From: Sinomonas mesophila
GTDB lineage: Bacteria > Actinomycetota > Actinomycetes > Actinomycetales > Micrococcaceae
NCBI RefSeq assembly: GCF_001999765.1
Contig: NZ_KV908322.1
Location: forward strand, 1-64,000
DNA length: 64,000 nt
Direction: 5' to 3'
In this document: piece after piece, positions 55,176-63,564 of the stretch
Layout of the letters: the number at the start of each line of letters is the position of its first letter
How positions within the stretch are numbered: the first letter of the stretch is position 1
Notes under the pieces: model-generated
The model's input: the letters and a program-made list of their open reading frames with translations, nothing else
Databases searched by the model: none
What the model was told of the DNA's origin: nothing
Made by a program: the position numbers and the translations under genes

Positions 55176-58100
55176 TTGCACCTCAAAACCCTGACCATCC
55201 GAGGCTTCAAGTCCTTCGCCTCGGCCACGACCTTCGAGTTCGAGCCGGGGGTCACCGCGGTCGTGGGCCCGAACGGCTCGGGCAAGTCCAACGTCGTGGA
55301 CGCTCTCGCGTGGGTCATGGGGGAGCAGGGCGCCAAGACGCTGCGCGGCGGCAAGATGGAGGACGTCATCTTCGCCGGCACCGCCGGGCACCCCCCTCTG
55401 GGCCGTGCCCACGTCTCGCTCACGATCGACAACGCCGACGGCGCCCTGCCCATCGAGTACAGCGAGGTCACGATCTCCCGGGCGCTGTTCCGCGCGGGCG
55501 GTTCCGAGTACGCGATCAATGGGACCCCGTGCCGGCTCCTGGACATCCAGGAGCTCCTGAGCGACTCGGGCCTCGGGCGCGAGATGCACGTGATCGTCGG
55601 GCAGGGCCAGCTCGACCGCGTGCTGCACGCCACGCCCGAGGACCGGCGCGGCTTCATCGAGGAGGCCGCTGGGATCCTCAAGCACCGCCGCCGCAAGGAG
55701 CGCACGGTGCGCAAGCTCGAGGCCATGCAGGCCAACCTCGCGCGCCTGACCGACCTCACGGGCGAGATCCGCCGGCAGCTGGGCCCGCTCGGCCGGCAGG
55801 CCGAGGTGGCACGCCGCGCCCAGCGCATCCAGGCCGACGTGCGCGACGCCCGCTCCCGCCTCCTCGCGGACGACATCGCGACCCTGGCCGCCGCTCTGGA
55901 GAAGGAGGACGCCGACCAGACCGCCCTCGTCGAGCGCCGGGCGGAGGTCGAGCGGCGCCTCGACGCCGGGCGCCGCGAGCAGGCCGAGGCCGAGCGGGCC
56001 GCGGCCGCCGCCACCCCGACCCTCAACGCGGCCCGCGACACGTGGTACCGGCTCACCCAGGGCCGCGAGCGGCTGCGCGCCCTCGCCTCGCTCGCCCTCG
56101 AGCGCCGCCGGCTGCTCGGCTCGTCGGACGCGCCGGTGCGCGGCCGCGACCCCGAGGCGCTCGAGCGGCAGGCCGAGGCCCTCCGGCTGGAGCTCGAGGC
56201 CGTCTCCGAGACCGTCGAGGTCAGGGCCGAGGCCCTCGCAGCGTCGGAGGAGGCCCGCGCGACCGCCGAGGCCGGGGCCGCGGCCGAGGACCGCCGCCAC
56301 ACCGCCCTCCTGCGCGCCCAGGCCGACCGGCGCGAGGGCCTGGCACGCCTCGCCGGGCAGGTCGCCGCCGCGCGCAGCCGCGTCGAGGCCGCCGAGGGCG
56401 AGATCGGGCGCCTCCAGGCGGCCCTCGGCTCGGCCGGCGAGCGGGAGCGGGCGGCCCAGGAGGAGTTCACGGCCCTCGAGGCCCAGATCGCCGGCGTCGA
56501 GGCGGGCGAAGGCGACCTCGACGCCGACTACGAGGAGGCCGCGGCCGAGCTCGCCGCCGCCGAGGAGGAGCGCGAGGCCGTCCTCGAGCGCCGCCGGAAG
56601 GCCGCGGCCGACCGGCAGGCCGGGCAGGCCCGCCTCGAGGCGCTCTCGGCCGGGCTCAAGGACCGCGACGGGACGGGGGCCGTCCTGTCCTCGTCCGCCG
56701 GGGTGCTCGGGCCGGTGGCTGACCTCGTGCGCGTCGAGGCCGGATTCGAGGCCGCGGCTGCGGCCGTCCTCGGCCCGTTCGCCGAGGGGCTCGCGATGTC
56801 CGGGCCGGATGAGGCCGCCGCGGCCCTCGAGCGGCTCAAGCGCGACGGCGCCGGCCAGGCCGCGCTCCTCGTCGGCGGCCCGTCGCCCTCGGGCATCCTT
56901 GGCGCCGGAGCGGGAGGGGACGACGGCGGCCGCCCGCGCCCTGAGCTCCCGCCGGGCGCGCGCTGGCTCGACGACGCCGTCGCGCCGGACGCCCGCGTGG
57001 CCCCCGCCGTCGGCCGCCTGACCCGGCACGCCGCCGTCGTGCGGTCCCTGTCAGACGCCGCGGCGCTCGTCGCCGACCACCCCGGGCTCGTCGCCGCGAC
57101 GCCCGACGGCGACCTCGTCACGGCCGCGTCCCTGCGCGGCGGCTCGGCGGGCGCGCCGTCCACCATCCAGCTCCAGGCGGAGGTCGAGCGCGCCCAGGCC
57201 GCCCTCGACGCGGCCCAGGCCGAGTACGAGCGCTGCGGGTTCGCGCTCGCCTCGGCCAGCGAACGCGAGCGCGCCGCCCGGGAGCGCGCCGAGGAGGCCC
57301 TCGCGGCGCTCAACGACTCCGACGCGCGCTTCGCCGCCGTCGCCGAGAAGCTCGCGGCCCTCAACGCCCAGCTGCGCGGCGCGGCCGCCGAGGAGGAGCG
57401 CCTCGCGGCCTCGCTGGCCGCGGCCCGCGCGCAGCTCGAGACGGAGGAGCTCGCCCTCGAGGCCGCCGCCGAGAGGCTCGAGCTCGCCGAGGAGGCGCCC
57501 GAGGAGGAGCCGGCCCCGGACGAGCGGGACCGCCTGCACGCCGAGGCGGTGGCGGCGCGCTCGGCCGAGCTCGAGGTGCGTCTGGCCCTTCGCGCGGCGC
57601 AGGAGCAGGAGCGCACGCTCGAGGCACGTGCCCAGTCCCTCGAGCGCGCCGCCGCCTCCGAGCGCCGGGCCGCCGAGGAGGCCCGCCGCCGGGCCGAGCG
57701 GCGCGCGCGCCAGGCGGCCCGGGCGCAGGCCGTCGCCCAGGCCGCGCAGGCTGGGCTCGCGGCCATGGATGCCGCGGTCGAGGAGGCCGTCGCCGAGCGC
57801 GACGACGCCGAGGCCCGCCGCGCCGAGCTCGACGAGCGCCTTAGGGGGCTGCGACGCGCGAACGAGGAGCTCTCGCGCGAGCTCGCCGAGCTCAACGACG
57901 CCGCCCACCGCGACGAGCTCGCCCGCGCCCAGCAGAAGCTCCGGCTCGAGGCGCTCCAAGAGCGCGCCGTCGACGAGCTCGGCCTCTCCGCGGAGGCGCT
58001 CGTCGCCGAGTTCGGCCCGCACCGCCCCGTCCCTGTGCCCGACCTACCCGCCGACAAGTGGGCGGCCCTCCGCGTCGAGGTCGACGACGAGGGGGCACCC

Positions 58101-58778
58101 GTCGAGGAGGGCGTGCCGTTCGTCCGCGCCGAGCAGGAGCAGCGCCTCAAGCGGGCCGAGCGGGATCTCGCGGCCCTCGGCAAGGTCAACCCGCTCGCGC
58201 TCGAGGAGTTCGCCGCGCTCGAGGAGCGCCACCGGTTCCTGAGCACGCAGCTCGACGACCTCAAGGCGAGCCGCAAGGACCTCCTGCAGATCATCGCCGA
58301 GGTCGACGAGCGCGTGCAGCGCGTCTTCGCCGAGGCCTTCGCCGACACCCAGGAGCAGTTCGAGCGCGTCTTCGCGCGGCTGTTCCCCGGCGGTGAGGGG
58401 CGGCTCGTGCTCACGGACCCCTCCGACCTGCTCACGACCGGGATCGAGGTCGAGGCGAGGCCCGCGGGCAAGAAGATCAAGCGGCTCTCGCTCCTGTCCG
58501 GGGGCGAGCGCTCGCTCACGGCGGTCGCGCTCCTCGTGGCCATCTTCAAGGCCCGCCCGTCGCCCTTCTATGTCATGGACGAGGTCGAGGCCGCGCTCGA
58601 CGACACGAACCTCGGCCGGCTCATCACGGTCTTCGAGGAGCTGCGCGCATCGAGCCAGCTCATCGTCATCACCCACCAGAAGCGGACCATGGAGGTCGCG
58701 GACGCCCTCTACGGGGTGTCCATGCGCGGCGACGGCGTCTCGACGGTCATCAGCCAGCGGCTCGAGCCCGCCCGCTGA
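55176..58778 (+). CDS. smc: Chromosome segregation protein SMC
   Basis: 1200 aa from TTG 55176, where the family start LHLKTLTIRGFKSFA begins. Walker A GPNGSGKSNVVDALAW (about 31-45), an N-terminal coiled coil, the hinge about residues 505-660 (VLGPVADLVRVEAGFEAAAAAVLG...), a second coiled coil, the ABC signature LSGGERSLTA near 1107 and Walker B FYVMDEVEAALDD near 1130. Condenses and aligns chromosome arms with ScpAB. Very Ala/Glu/Arg-rich coils create long antisense open frames. Confidence 0.97.
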   Translation: MHLKTLTIRGFKSFASATTFEFEPGVTAVVGPNGSGKSNVVDALAWVMGEQGAKTLRGGKMEDVIFAGTAGHPPLGRAHVSLTIDNADGALPIEYSEVTISRALFRAGGSEYAINGTPCRLLDIQELLSDSGLGREMHVIVGQGQLDRVLHATPEDRRGFIEEAAGILKHRRRKERTVRKLEAMQANLARLTDLTGEIRRQLGPLGRQAEVARRAQRIQADVRDARSRLLADDIATLAAALEKEDADQTALVERRAEVERRLDAGRREQAEAERAAAAATPTLNAARDTWYRLTQGRERLRALASLALERRRLLGSSDAPVRGRDPEALERQAEALRLELEAVSETVEVRAEALAASEEARATAEAGAAAEDRRHTALLRAQADRREGLARLAGQVAAARSRVEAAEGEIGRLQAALGSAGERERAAQEEFTALEAQIAGVEAGEGDLDADYEEAAAELAAAEEEREAVLERRRKAAADRQAGQARLEALSAGLKDRDGTGAVLSSSAGVLGPVADLVRVEAGFEAAAAAVLGPFAEGLAMSGPDEAAAALERLKRDGAGQAALLVGGPSPSGILGAGAGGDDGGRPRPELPPGARWLDDAVAPDARVAPAVGRLTRHAAVVRSLSDAAALVADHPGLVAATPDGDLVTAASLRGGSAGAPSTIQLQAEVERAQAALDAAQAEYERCGFALASASERERAARERAEEALAALNDSDARFAAVAEKLAALNAQLRGAAAEEERLAASLAAARAQLETEELALEAAAERLELAEEAPEEEPAPDERDRLHAEAVAARSAELEVRLALRAAQEQERTLEARAQSLERAAASERRAAEEARRRAERRARQAARAQAVAQAAQAGLAAMDAAVEEAVAERDDAEARRAELDERLRGLRRANEELSRELAELNDAAHRDELARAQQKLRLEALQERAVDELGLSAEALVAEFGPHRPVPVPDLPADKWAALRVEVDDEGAPVEEGVPFVRAEQEQRLKRAERDLAALGKVNPLALEEFAALEERHRFLSTQLDDLKASRKDLLQIIAEVDERVQRVFAEAFADTQEQFERVFARLFPGGEGRLVLTDPSDLLTTGIEVEARPAGKKIKRLSLLSGGERSLTAVALLVAIFKARPSPFYVMDEVEAALDDTNLGRLITVFEELRASSQLIVITHQKRTMEVADALYGVSMRGDGVSTVISQRLEPAR

Positions 58779-58824
58779 CGGGAGGGCCAGGGGCCCTCCC
58801 GGACCCTGTGAGAAGCTAGGAAGC

Positions 58825-60042
58825 GTGACAGACCTTTCCGCCATCCTGCCCGTCATCATCGTCGTCGCGATCGCAGTCCTCGTCGTCGCCGGGGCCGTCA
58901 TCGGGCTCGTGCGCGGCCGCCGGAAGAAGATCGACTACACCGGCCCGCGGGACGCCAACGACCAGGTCATCGCCCCCACTCGCCCGGGCGCCGTCGACAC
59001 CGAGACCGCCCCGCCCGCCGGCGTCGGGACCCTGCCCGAGCCCGCAGAACCCGCGGCCGCCCCTGAGCGTGACGTCGTCGACGAGTCCGTTGTCGAGGCC
59101 GTCCCGACCGAGACCCCCGCGCCCGTGGCCGGGCGGCTCGTGCGACTGCGCGAGCGGCTCGCCAAGAGCAACAGCATCCTCGGCAAGGGCCTCCTCGCGC
59201 TCCTCGCGAGCGACAGGATCGACGAGAACGTGTGGGACGAAGTCGAGGAGACCCTCCTCCTCGCGGACATCGGCACCGAGCCGAGCCTCGCGCTCGTCGA
59301 CTCCCTCCGCGACCGCGTCAAGGTCATGGGCACGCGCAGCCCCGAGGAGGTCCGCGCGATGCTCCGGGAGGAGCTCGTCGCCCTCGTCGATCCGTCCCTC
59401 GACCGCTCCCTCAGCGTCGACCGCAAGGCGGGCAAGCCCGCCGTCGTGCTCGTGGTGGGCGTCAACGGCGTCGGCAAGACGACGACGGTCGGCAAGCTCG
59501 CGCGCGTCCTCGTCGCGGAGGAGAAGGACGTCATCCTCGGCGCCGCGGACACGTTCCGCGCGGCCGCCTCCGAGCAGCTGGCCACGTGGGGCGCGCGCGT
59601 CGGCGTGCCGACGGTGAAGTCCGACGTCGATGGCGCCGACCCGGCGTCGGTCGCCTTCGAGGCGGTCAAGGCCGGCATCGAGCAGGAGGTCGACGTCGTC
59701 ATGGTCGACACCGCGGGCCGCCTCCAGAACAAGGTGGGCCTCATGGACGAGCTCGGCAAGGTCAAGCGCGTCATCGAGAAGCAGGCCGAGGTCGACGAGG
59801 TGCTCCTCGTCCTCGACGCGACGACCGGCCAGAACGGCCTCAACCAGGCCAAGGTCTTCTCCGAGGTCGTCGACATCACGGGCATCGTCCTGACCAAGCT
59901 CGACGGCACCGCGAAGGGCGGGATCGTCGTCGCGATCCAGCGGCAGCTCGGCGTCCCGGTCAAGCTCGTGGGCCTCGGCGAGGGCCCGGACGACCTCGCC
60001 CCGTTCGACCCCGAGGCGTTCGTCGACGCGATCCTCGCCTGA
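58825..60042 (+). CDS. ftsY: Signal recognition particle receptor FtsY
   Basis: 405 aa from GTG 58825. An N-terminal transmembrane helix (ILPVIIVVAIAVLVVAGAVIGLV) anchors it, the actinobacterial form of the receptor, followed by an acidic/Pro-rich linker. The NG domain has GVNGVGKTTTVGKLA (G1), DTFRAAASEQLATW, DTAGRLQNKVGLMDELGKV, TKLDGTAKGG and GEGPDDLAPFDPEAFV. GTPase that receives SRP-ribosome complexes at the membrane. 46 bases after smc. Confidence 0.96.
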   Translation: MTDLSAILPVIIVVAIAVLVVAGAVIGLVRGRRKKIDYTGPRDANDQVIAPTRPGAVDTETAPPAGVGTLPEPAEPAAAPERDVVDESVVEAVPTETPAPVAGRLVRLRERLAKSNSILGKGLLALLASDRIDENVWDEVEETLLLADIGTEPSLALVDSLRDRVKVMGTRSPEEVRAMLREELVALVDPSLDRSLSVDRKAGKPAVVLVVGVNGVGKTTTVGKLARVLVAEEKDVILGAADTFRAAASEQLATWGARVGVPTVKSDVDGADPASVAFEAVKAGIEQEVDVVMVDTAGRLQNKVGLMDELGKVKRVIEKQAEVDEVLLVLDATTGQNGLNQAKVFSEVVDITGIVLTKLDGTAKGGIVVAIQRQLGVPVKLVGLGEGPDDLAPFDPEAFVDAILA

Positions 60043-60070
60043 CGGGCCCCCTCTCTTCATCCCCTCTCAA

Positions 60071-60127
60071 CGCCGCATCGCAACACGCTGCTATTCCGTG
60101 CGGATAGCCGCGTGTTGCGATGCGGCG
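60071..60127. terminator. Large perfect inverted repeat between convergent ftsY and the MFS gene
   Basis: 17-bp arms CGCCGCATCGCAACACG (60071-60087) and the complement (60111-60127), with an inner GCTAT/ATAGC stem. The right arm lies in the last codons of the MFS gene. Bidirectional terminator likely. Confidence 0.7.
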
Positions 60128-61296
60128 CTGTGGCGCCAGGCCCAGAGCGGCGCCGCAGCGAGGAGGCATGTGCCGGAGACCGCAAAAGCCCAGCCGTAGC
60201 CGATGCCGTCAGCGAGGGCGCCGGCGACGAGCGGGCCGAGGATGCTGCCGATGTCCGCGGCCATCTGGAAGACGGCGAGGGGGCGGCCGCCGCTGCGCTC
60301 GGCGCCGATCGTGTCCGCGACCGTGGCCTGGAGGGACGGGCCGAGGAACCCGGAGCCGAAGCCGGCCGCGACCGAGAGGGCGAAGAACGCAGCCTCGGAG
60401 CCGCTCACGCCCAGCAGCGCCGTCGGCACGGCGGTCCCAGCGAGCCCGAGGAGGGCGACCGGCCGGCGCCCCCACCTGTCGGTGAGCCGGCCCGAGAACG
60501 TCAGCGAGGCCGCGGTCCCGGCCGCGAAGAGGGCCAGCGCGAGGCCCGCGGTCCCCGAGCCGGCGCCGAGGGCCGCCGTCGCGAAGAGCGGCACGAGCGC
60601 CATCCGGATGCCGAAGGTCGCCCAGCCGTTGGCGAAGTTCGAGCCCACGGCCGCCCGGAACGCGCCGCTGCCCAGAGCCTCCGCGAGCCCCAGAGGCGGC
60701 CGGGCGGCGCCGTTGCCCCGGGCCGGCGCGCCGCGGCCGAGCAGGAGGTGGACGACGGCGGCGGCGACCACGAGCGCCGCGGCATAGACGAGGAACGGCA
60801 CGCGCAGCCCGAAGCCCGCGAGGACGCCGCCGAGGACCGGGCCCGCGATGCTCCCGAGCAGGAACGAGGACGCGTAGAGGCCGCTCACGCGGCCGCGTGC
60901 GTCGGGCGGCGCGAGCCGGACGATGAGCCCGGCGGCGGAGATCGTGAACATCGTCGAGCCGATCCCGCCGAGGCCACGCACGGCCAAGAGGGTCCAGTAG
61001 TCGGGCGCGAAGGCGCACGCGGCGCTCGAGGCGGCGACGAGGAGCAGGCCGGAAGCGTAGACGGGCCGCTCCCCGAGCCGGTCGACGAGCCGCCCGGCCG
61101 AGGGGGCCAGACATAGGCGCGCGAGCGCGAAGGCGCTCACGATCACGGACGCCGCCGTCGCGCCGACGCCGAAGCTCGTGGCCAGCTGGGGCAGTACGGG
61201 GGCGACGAGGCCGAATCCCACCGCGATGACGAACGCCGCGGCCACCATGACCCAGACGTCGCGGGGCACGGACGGACGCGTGGGGACTCGAGGCAT
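60091..61296 (-). CDS. MFS transporter (drug/H+ antiporter-like)
   Basis: 401 aa with about 12 hydrophobic segments. Between TM2 and TM3 the A-motif reads GRLVDRLGERPVY, repeated as GRLTDRWGRRPVA after TM8, the duplicated MFS arrangement. An RG dipeptide in AVRGLGGIGSTMF (TM4) is typical of drug exporters. The C-terminal end overlaps the terminator inverted repeat. Start ATG 61296, with TAGGGT 6 bases upstream (possible leaderless promoter) and a competing GGAGG. Substrate unknown. Confidence 0.85.
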   Translation of the reverse strand: MPRVPTRPSVPRDVWVMVAAAFVIAVGFGLVAPVLPQLATSFGVGATAASVIVSAFALARLCLAPSAGRLVDRLGERPVYASGLLLVAASSAACAFAPDYWTLLAVRGLGGIGSTMFTISAAGLIVRLAPPDARGRVSGLYASSFLLGSIAGPVLGGVLAGFGLRVPFLVYAAALVVAAAVVHLLLGRGAPARGNGAARPPLGLAEALGSGAFRAAVGSNFANGWATFGIRMALVPLFATAALGAGSGTAGLALALFAAGTAASLTFSGRLTDRWGRRPVALLGLAGTAVPTALLGVSGSEAAFFALSVAAGFGSGFLGPSLQATVADTIGAERSGGRPLAVFQMAADIGSILGPLVAGALADGIGYGWAFAVSGTCLLAAAPLWAWRHSAASQHAAIRTE

Positions 61297-61375
61297 GCCT
61301 CCACCCTAGGGCAGCGGAGTCCTCACGGCCCGGCGCGCCCCCTGGTGAGGTCTGGCGCCGCGTGGGACGCGGACG

Positions 61376-61465
61376 AAACACGCGCGAAACGATCCCGTGA
61401 CGAGGGCTTTACGCCGGGGAGCAACTTGTAACGGACGCGCAATCTTCGCCGCGACCGGTTGAAAC
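61376..61465 (+). promoter_or_regulatory. 11-bp-phased half-site array upstream of amtB, candidate GlnR/AmtR-type nitrogen control region
   Basis: Half-sites GAAAC (61376), GAAAC (61387), GTGAC (61398) and TTTAC (61409) start exactly 11 bases apart, matching the direct-repeat plan of actinobacterial GlnR boxes (GTnAC-N6-GAAAC). A second cluster follows: GTAAC 61429, GAATC 61440, GCGAC 61451 and GAAAC 61461. The same order appears before the second amtB at 63363. TTGACA at 61484-61489 is a possible -35. Confidence 0.6.
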
Positions 61466-61575
61466 ACCGCCGCCGGATGCTTGTTGACAGGTTCAGGGCT
61501 GCGGGAGGCCGTCTCCGGCGCCCACGAACGACAGCTTCCGACAGTTTGTCGCACGCACACTCGAAAGGTTCCACC

Positions 61576-62952
61576 ATGGACACTGGCGACACCGCCTGGG
61601 TGCTCATCTCCGCGGCCCTCGTGCTGCTGATGACTCCCGGACTCGCGTTCTTCTACGGGGGCATGACCCGTGCCAAGAGCGTCCTGAACATGATGATGAT
61701 GAGCTTCGGGGCCATCGCCCTCGTCGGCGTCCTGTGGGTCACCGTCGGGTACTCGATGTCCTTCGGCACCGACATCGGCGCCGGCCTCCTCGGCAACCCG
61801 CTCGAGAAGTTCGGCCTCGAGGGCGTCCTGACCACGGGTGAGGGGGCGCCGCTGGCCGGCACGATCCCGGAGATCGTCTTCGTCGGCTTCCAGGCCGTCT
61901 TCGCGATCATCACGGTCGCCCTGGTCTCCGGCTCCATCGCCGACCGCGCCAAGTTCGGCTCGTGGATGGTCTTCGCCGGCCTCTTCGCGGTCCTCGTGTA
62001 CTTCCCCGTCGCGCACTGGGTCTTCGACTTCAACAAGGACGCCGAGGGCAACCCGATCGGCGGGTGGATCGGCCAAGGCCTCGGTGCCATCGACTTCGCC
62101 GGCGGCACCGCGGTGCACATCAACGCCGGTGCGGCGGGCCTCGCGCTCGCGCTCATCCTGGGCAAGCGCAACGGCTTCGGCAAGGACCCGAACCACCGCC
62201 CGCACAACCTCCCGTTCGTCATGCTCGGCGCCGGCCTCCTGTGGTTCGGCTGGTTCGGCTTCAACGCCGGCTCCGCCCTCGCGGCGAACTCGGTCGCGGG
62301 CTACGCCTGGATCAACACCCTCGTGGCCCCGTGCGCCGCGATCCTCGGCTGGCTCATCGTCGAGAAGCTGCGTGACGGCCACGCGACGTCGCTCGGCGCC
62401 GCCTCCGGCATCGTCGCGGGCCTCGTGGCCATCACCCCGGCCGCCTCGGCGATCACCCCGCTGTGGTCCATCGTCCTCGGCCTCGTCGCCGGCGTCCTGT
62501 GCGCCCTTGCCGTCGGTCTCAAGTACCGCTTCGGCTACGACGACTCGCTCGACGTCGTCGGCGTCCACCTCGTCGGCGGACTCCTCGGCACGCTGTTCAT
62601 CGGCCTCGCGGCCAACCCGGAGTCCCCGGCCGCAGGCCAGGGCCTCTTCAGCGGCGGCGGCTTCGAGCTCCTCGGCAAGCAGGCCATCGGGGCCGGTGCG
62701 GTCCTCGCCTACTCGTTCGTGCTCTCCCTCGTCATCGGCTGGCTCATCAGCAAGACGCTCGGCTTCCGGGTGTCCTCCGAGGCGGAGGAGGCCGGCGTCG
62801 ACATCGCGCTCCACGCCGAGACGGCCTACTCGTCGAGCTCGGCGGGCTCCGGCTTCCACCCGCTCGGCCACCGGGCCGAGGCCGAGGTGAAGGCGTTCAA
62901 CGCGGACGACCTCCTCTCGGAGAAGTCCGGCGGGAAGAAGGTTGAGGCATGA
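61576..62952 (+). CDS. amtB: Ammonium transporter
   Basis: 458 aa from ATG 61576 (GAAAGG upstream). Amt/MEP/Rh fold: N-terminal LMTPGLAFFYGGMTRAKSVLNMMMMSF, the twin-His pore His161 (GGTAVHINAGAAGLA) and His311 (VVGVHLVGGLLGTLFIGL), and the phenylalanine gate region. The C-terminal tail (about residues 395-458) ends in an acidic, Lys-rich segment. Takes up ammonium under nitrogen limitation; GlnK, overlapping by ATGA, closes the pore when nitrogen is ample. Confidence 0.96.
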   Translation: MDTGDTAWVLISAALVLLMTPGLAFFYGGMTRAKSVLNMMMMSFGAIALVGVLWVTVGYSMSFGTDIGAGLLGNPLEKFGLEGVLTTGEGAPLAGTIPEIVFVGFQAVFAIITVALVSGSIADRAKFGSWMVFAGLFAVLVYFPVAHWVFDFNKDAEGNPIGGWIGQGLGAIDFAGGTAVHINAGAAGLALALILGKRNGFGKDPNHRPHNLPFVMLGAGLLWFGWFGFNAGSALAANSVAGYAWINTLVAPCAAILGWLIVEKLRDGHATSLGAASGIVAGLVAITPAASAITPLWSIVLGLVAGVLCALAVGLKYRFGYDDSLDVVGVHLVGGLLGTLFIGLAANPESPAAGQGLFSGGGFELLGKQAIGAGAVLAYSFVLSLVIGWLISKTLGFRVSSEAEEAGVDIALHAETAYSSSSAGSGFHPLGHRAEAEVKAFNADDLLSEKSGGKKVEA

Positions 62953-63287
62953 AGCTCATCACCGCGATCGTCCGGCCTGAGAAGCTCGATTCGATCCGTG
63001 AGGGCCTCGAGGCCTACGGGGTCCAGGGACTGACCGTCAGCTCGGCGTCCGGCTACGGCCGCCAGCGCGGCTACACCGAGGTGTACCGCGGCGCGGAGTA
63101 CAGCGTGGACCTCATTCCCAAGCTCCGCGTCGAGGTCCTCGCGACCGACGAGCAGGCGGACGACATCCTGGACGTCATCATCACGACGTCGAACACGGGC
63201 CGGGCCGGCGACGGCAAGGCGTGGACGATCGACGTCCACGAGGCGGTCCGGGTCCGCACCGGGGAGCGCGGGGCAGCCGCGATCTAG
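62949..63287 (+). CDS. glnK: PII signal-transduction protein
   Basis: 112 aa. PII signature MKLITAIVRPEKLDSIREGLEAYGVQGLTVSSASGYGRQRGYTEVYRGAEYSVDLIPK, with Tyr51 in the T-loop, the residue modified by adenylylation in actinobacteria. C-terminal TGRAGDGKAWTIDVHEAVRVRTGERG is typical. ATG 62949 overlaps the amtB stop. Binds ATP/ADP and 2-oxoglutarate and gates AmtB. Confidence 0.96.
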   Translation: MKLITAIVRPEKLDSIREGLEAYGVQGLTVSSASGYGRQRGYTEVYRGAEYSVDLIPKLRVEVLATDEQADDILDVIITTSNTGRAGDGKAWTIDVHEAVRVRTGERGAAAI

Positions 63288-63316
63288 CGCCGCACCTCTG
63301 GCGCTGCACACAGCGC

Positions 63317-63367
63317 GTTTCGCACGGACGACGGCGGGTTCCTTTCCCGCCGTCGTCCGTGCGAAAC
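63317..63367 (+). terminator. Terminator after glnK
   Basis: Perfect 22-bp arms (63317-63338 and 63346-63367) with a 7-base pyrimidine loop; the arms contain ACGGACGACGGCGGG and its complement. The last bases GAAAC coincide with the first half-site of the next nitrogen-control array. Confidence 0.8.
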
Positions 63368-63454
63368 ACTGCGTTAACACGCCGGTGACGAGGTCTTAAC
63401 GCCCGGGGGGATTCCTGTAACACGGGCGCAACCCGGATGGCGGCTGCGTGAAAC
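63363..63454 (+). promoter_or_regulatory. 11-bp-phased half-site array upstream of the second amtB
   Basis: GAAAC (63363), TTAAC (63374), GTGAC (63385) and TTAAC (63396), then GTAAC (63417), GCAAC (63428), GGCGG (63439) and GAAAC (63450). Both groups run at exactly 11-base steps, 21 bases apart, copying the layout before the first amtB. Candidate GlnR/AmtR-type control region. Confidence 0.6.
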
Positions 63455-63564
63455 ACGGGGGCGGGAGTCTATTCGCCAGCGGTCCGCACGCGGCGCCCCG
63501 GAGGGAGCGGCGCGGGGCGGACAGTCCCCATCAGCTGCCCGTGACCTCCGTGAAAGGCATCCCC

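Noticed and set aside
53145-57029. Very long minus-strand open frame (about 1,290 codons) opposite rpmF, rnc, mutM and smc
   Set aside because: Low-complexity Gly/Arg/Leu-rich translation that mirrors the Ala/Glu-rich coding strand; the plus-strand genes are unmistakable families.
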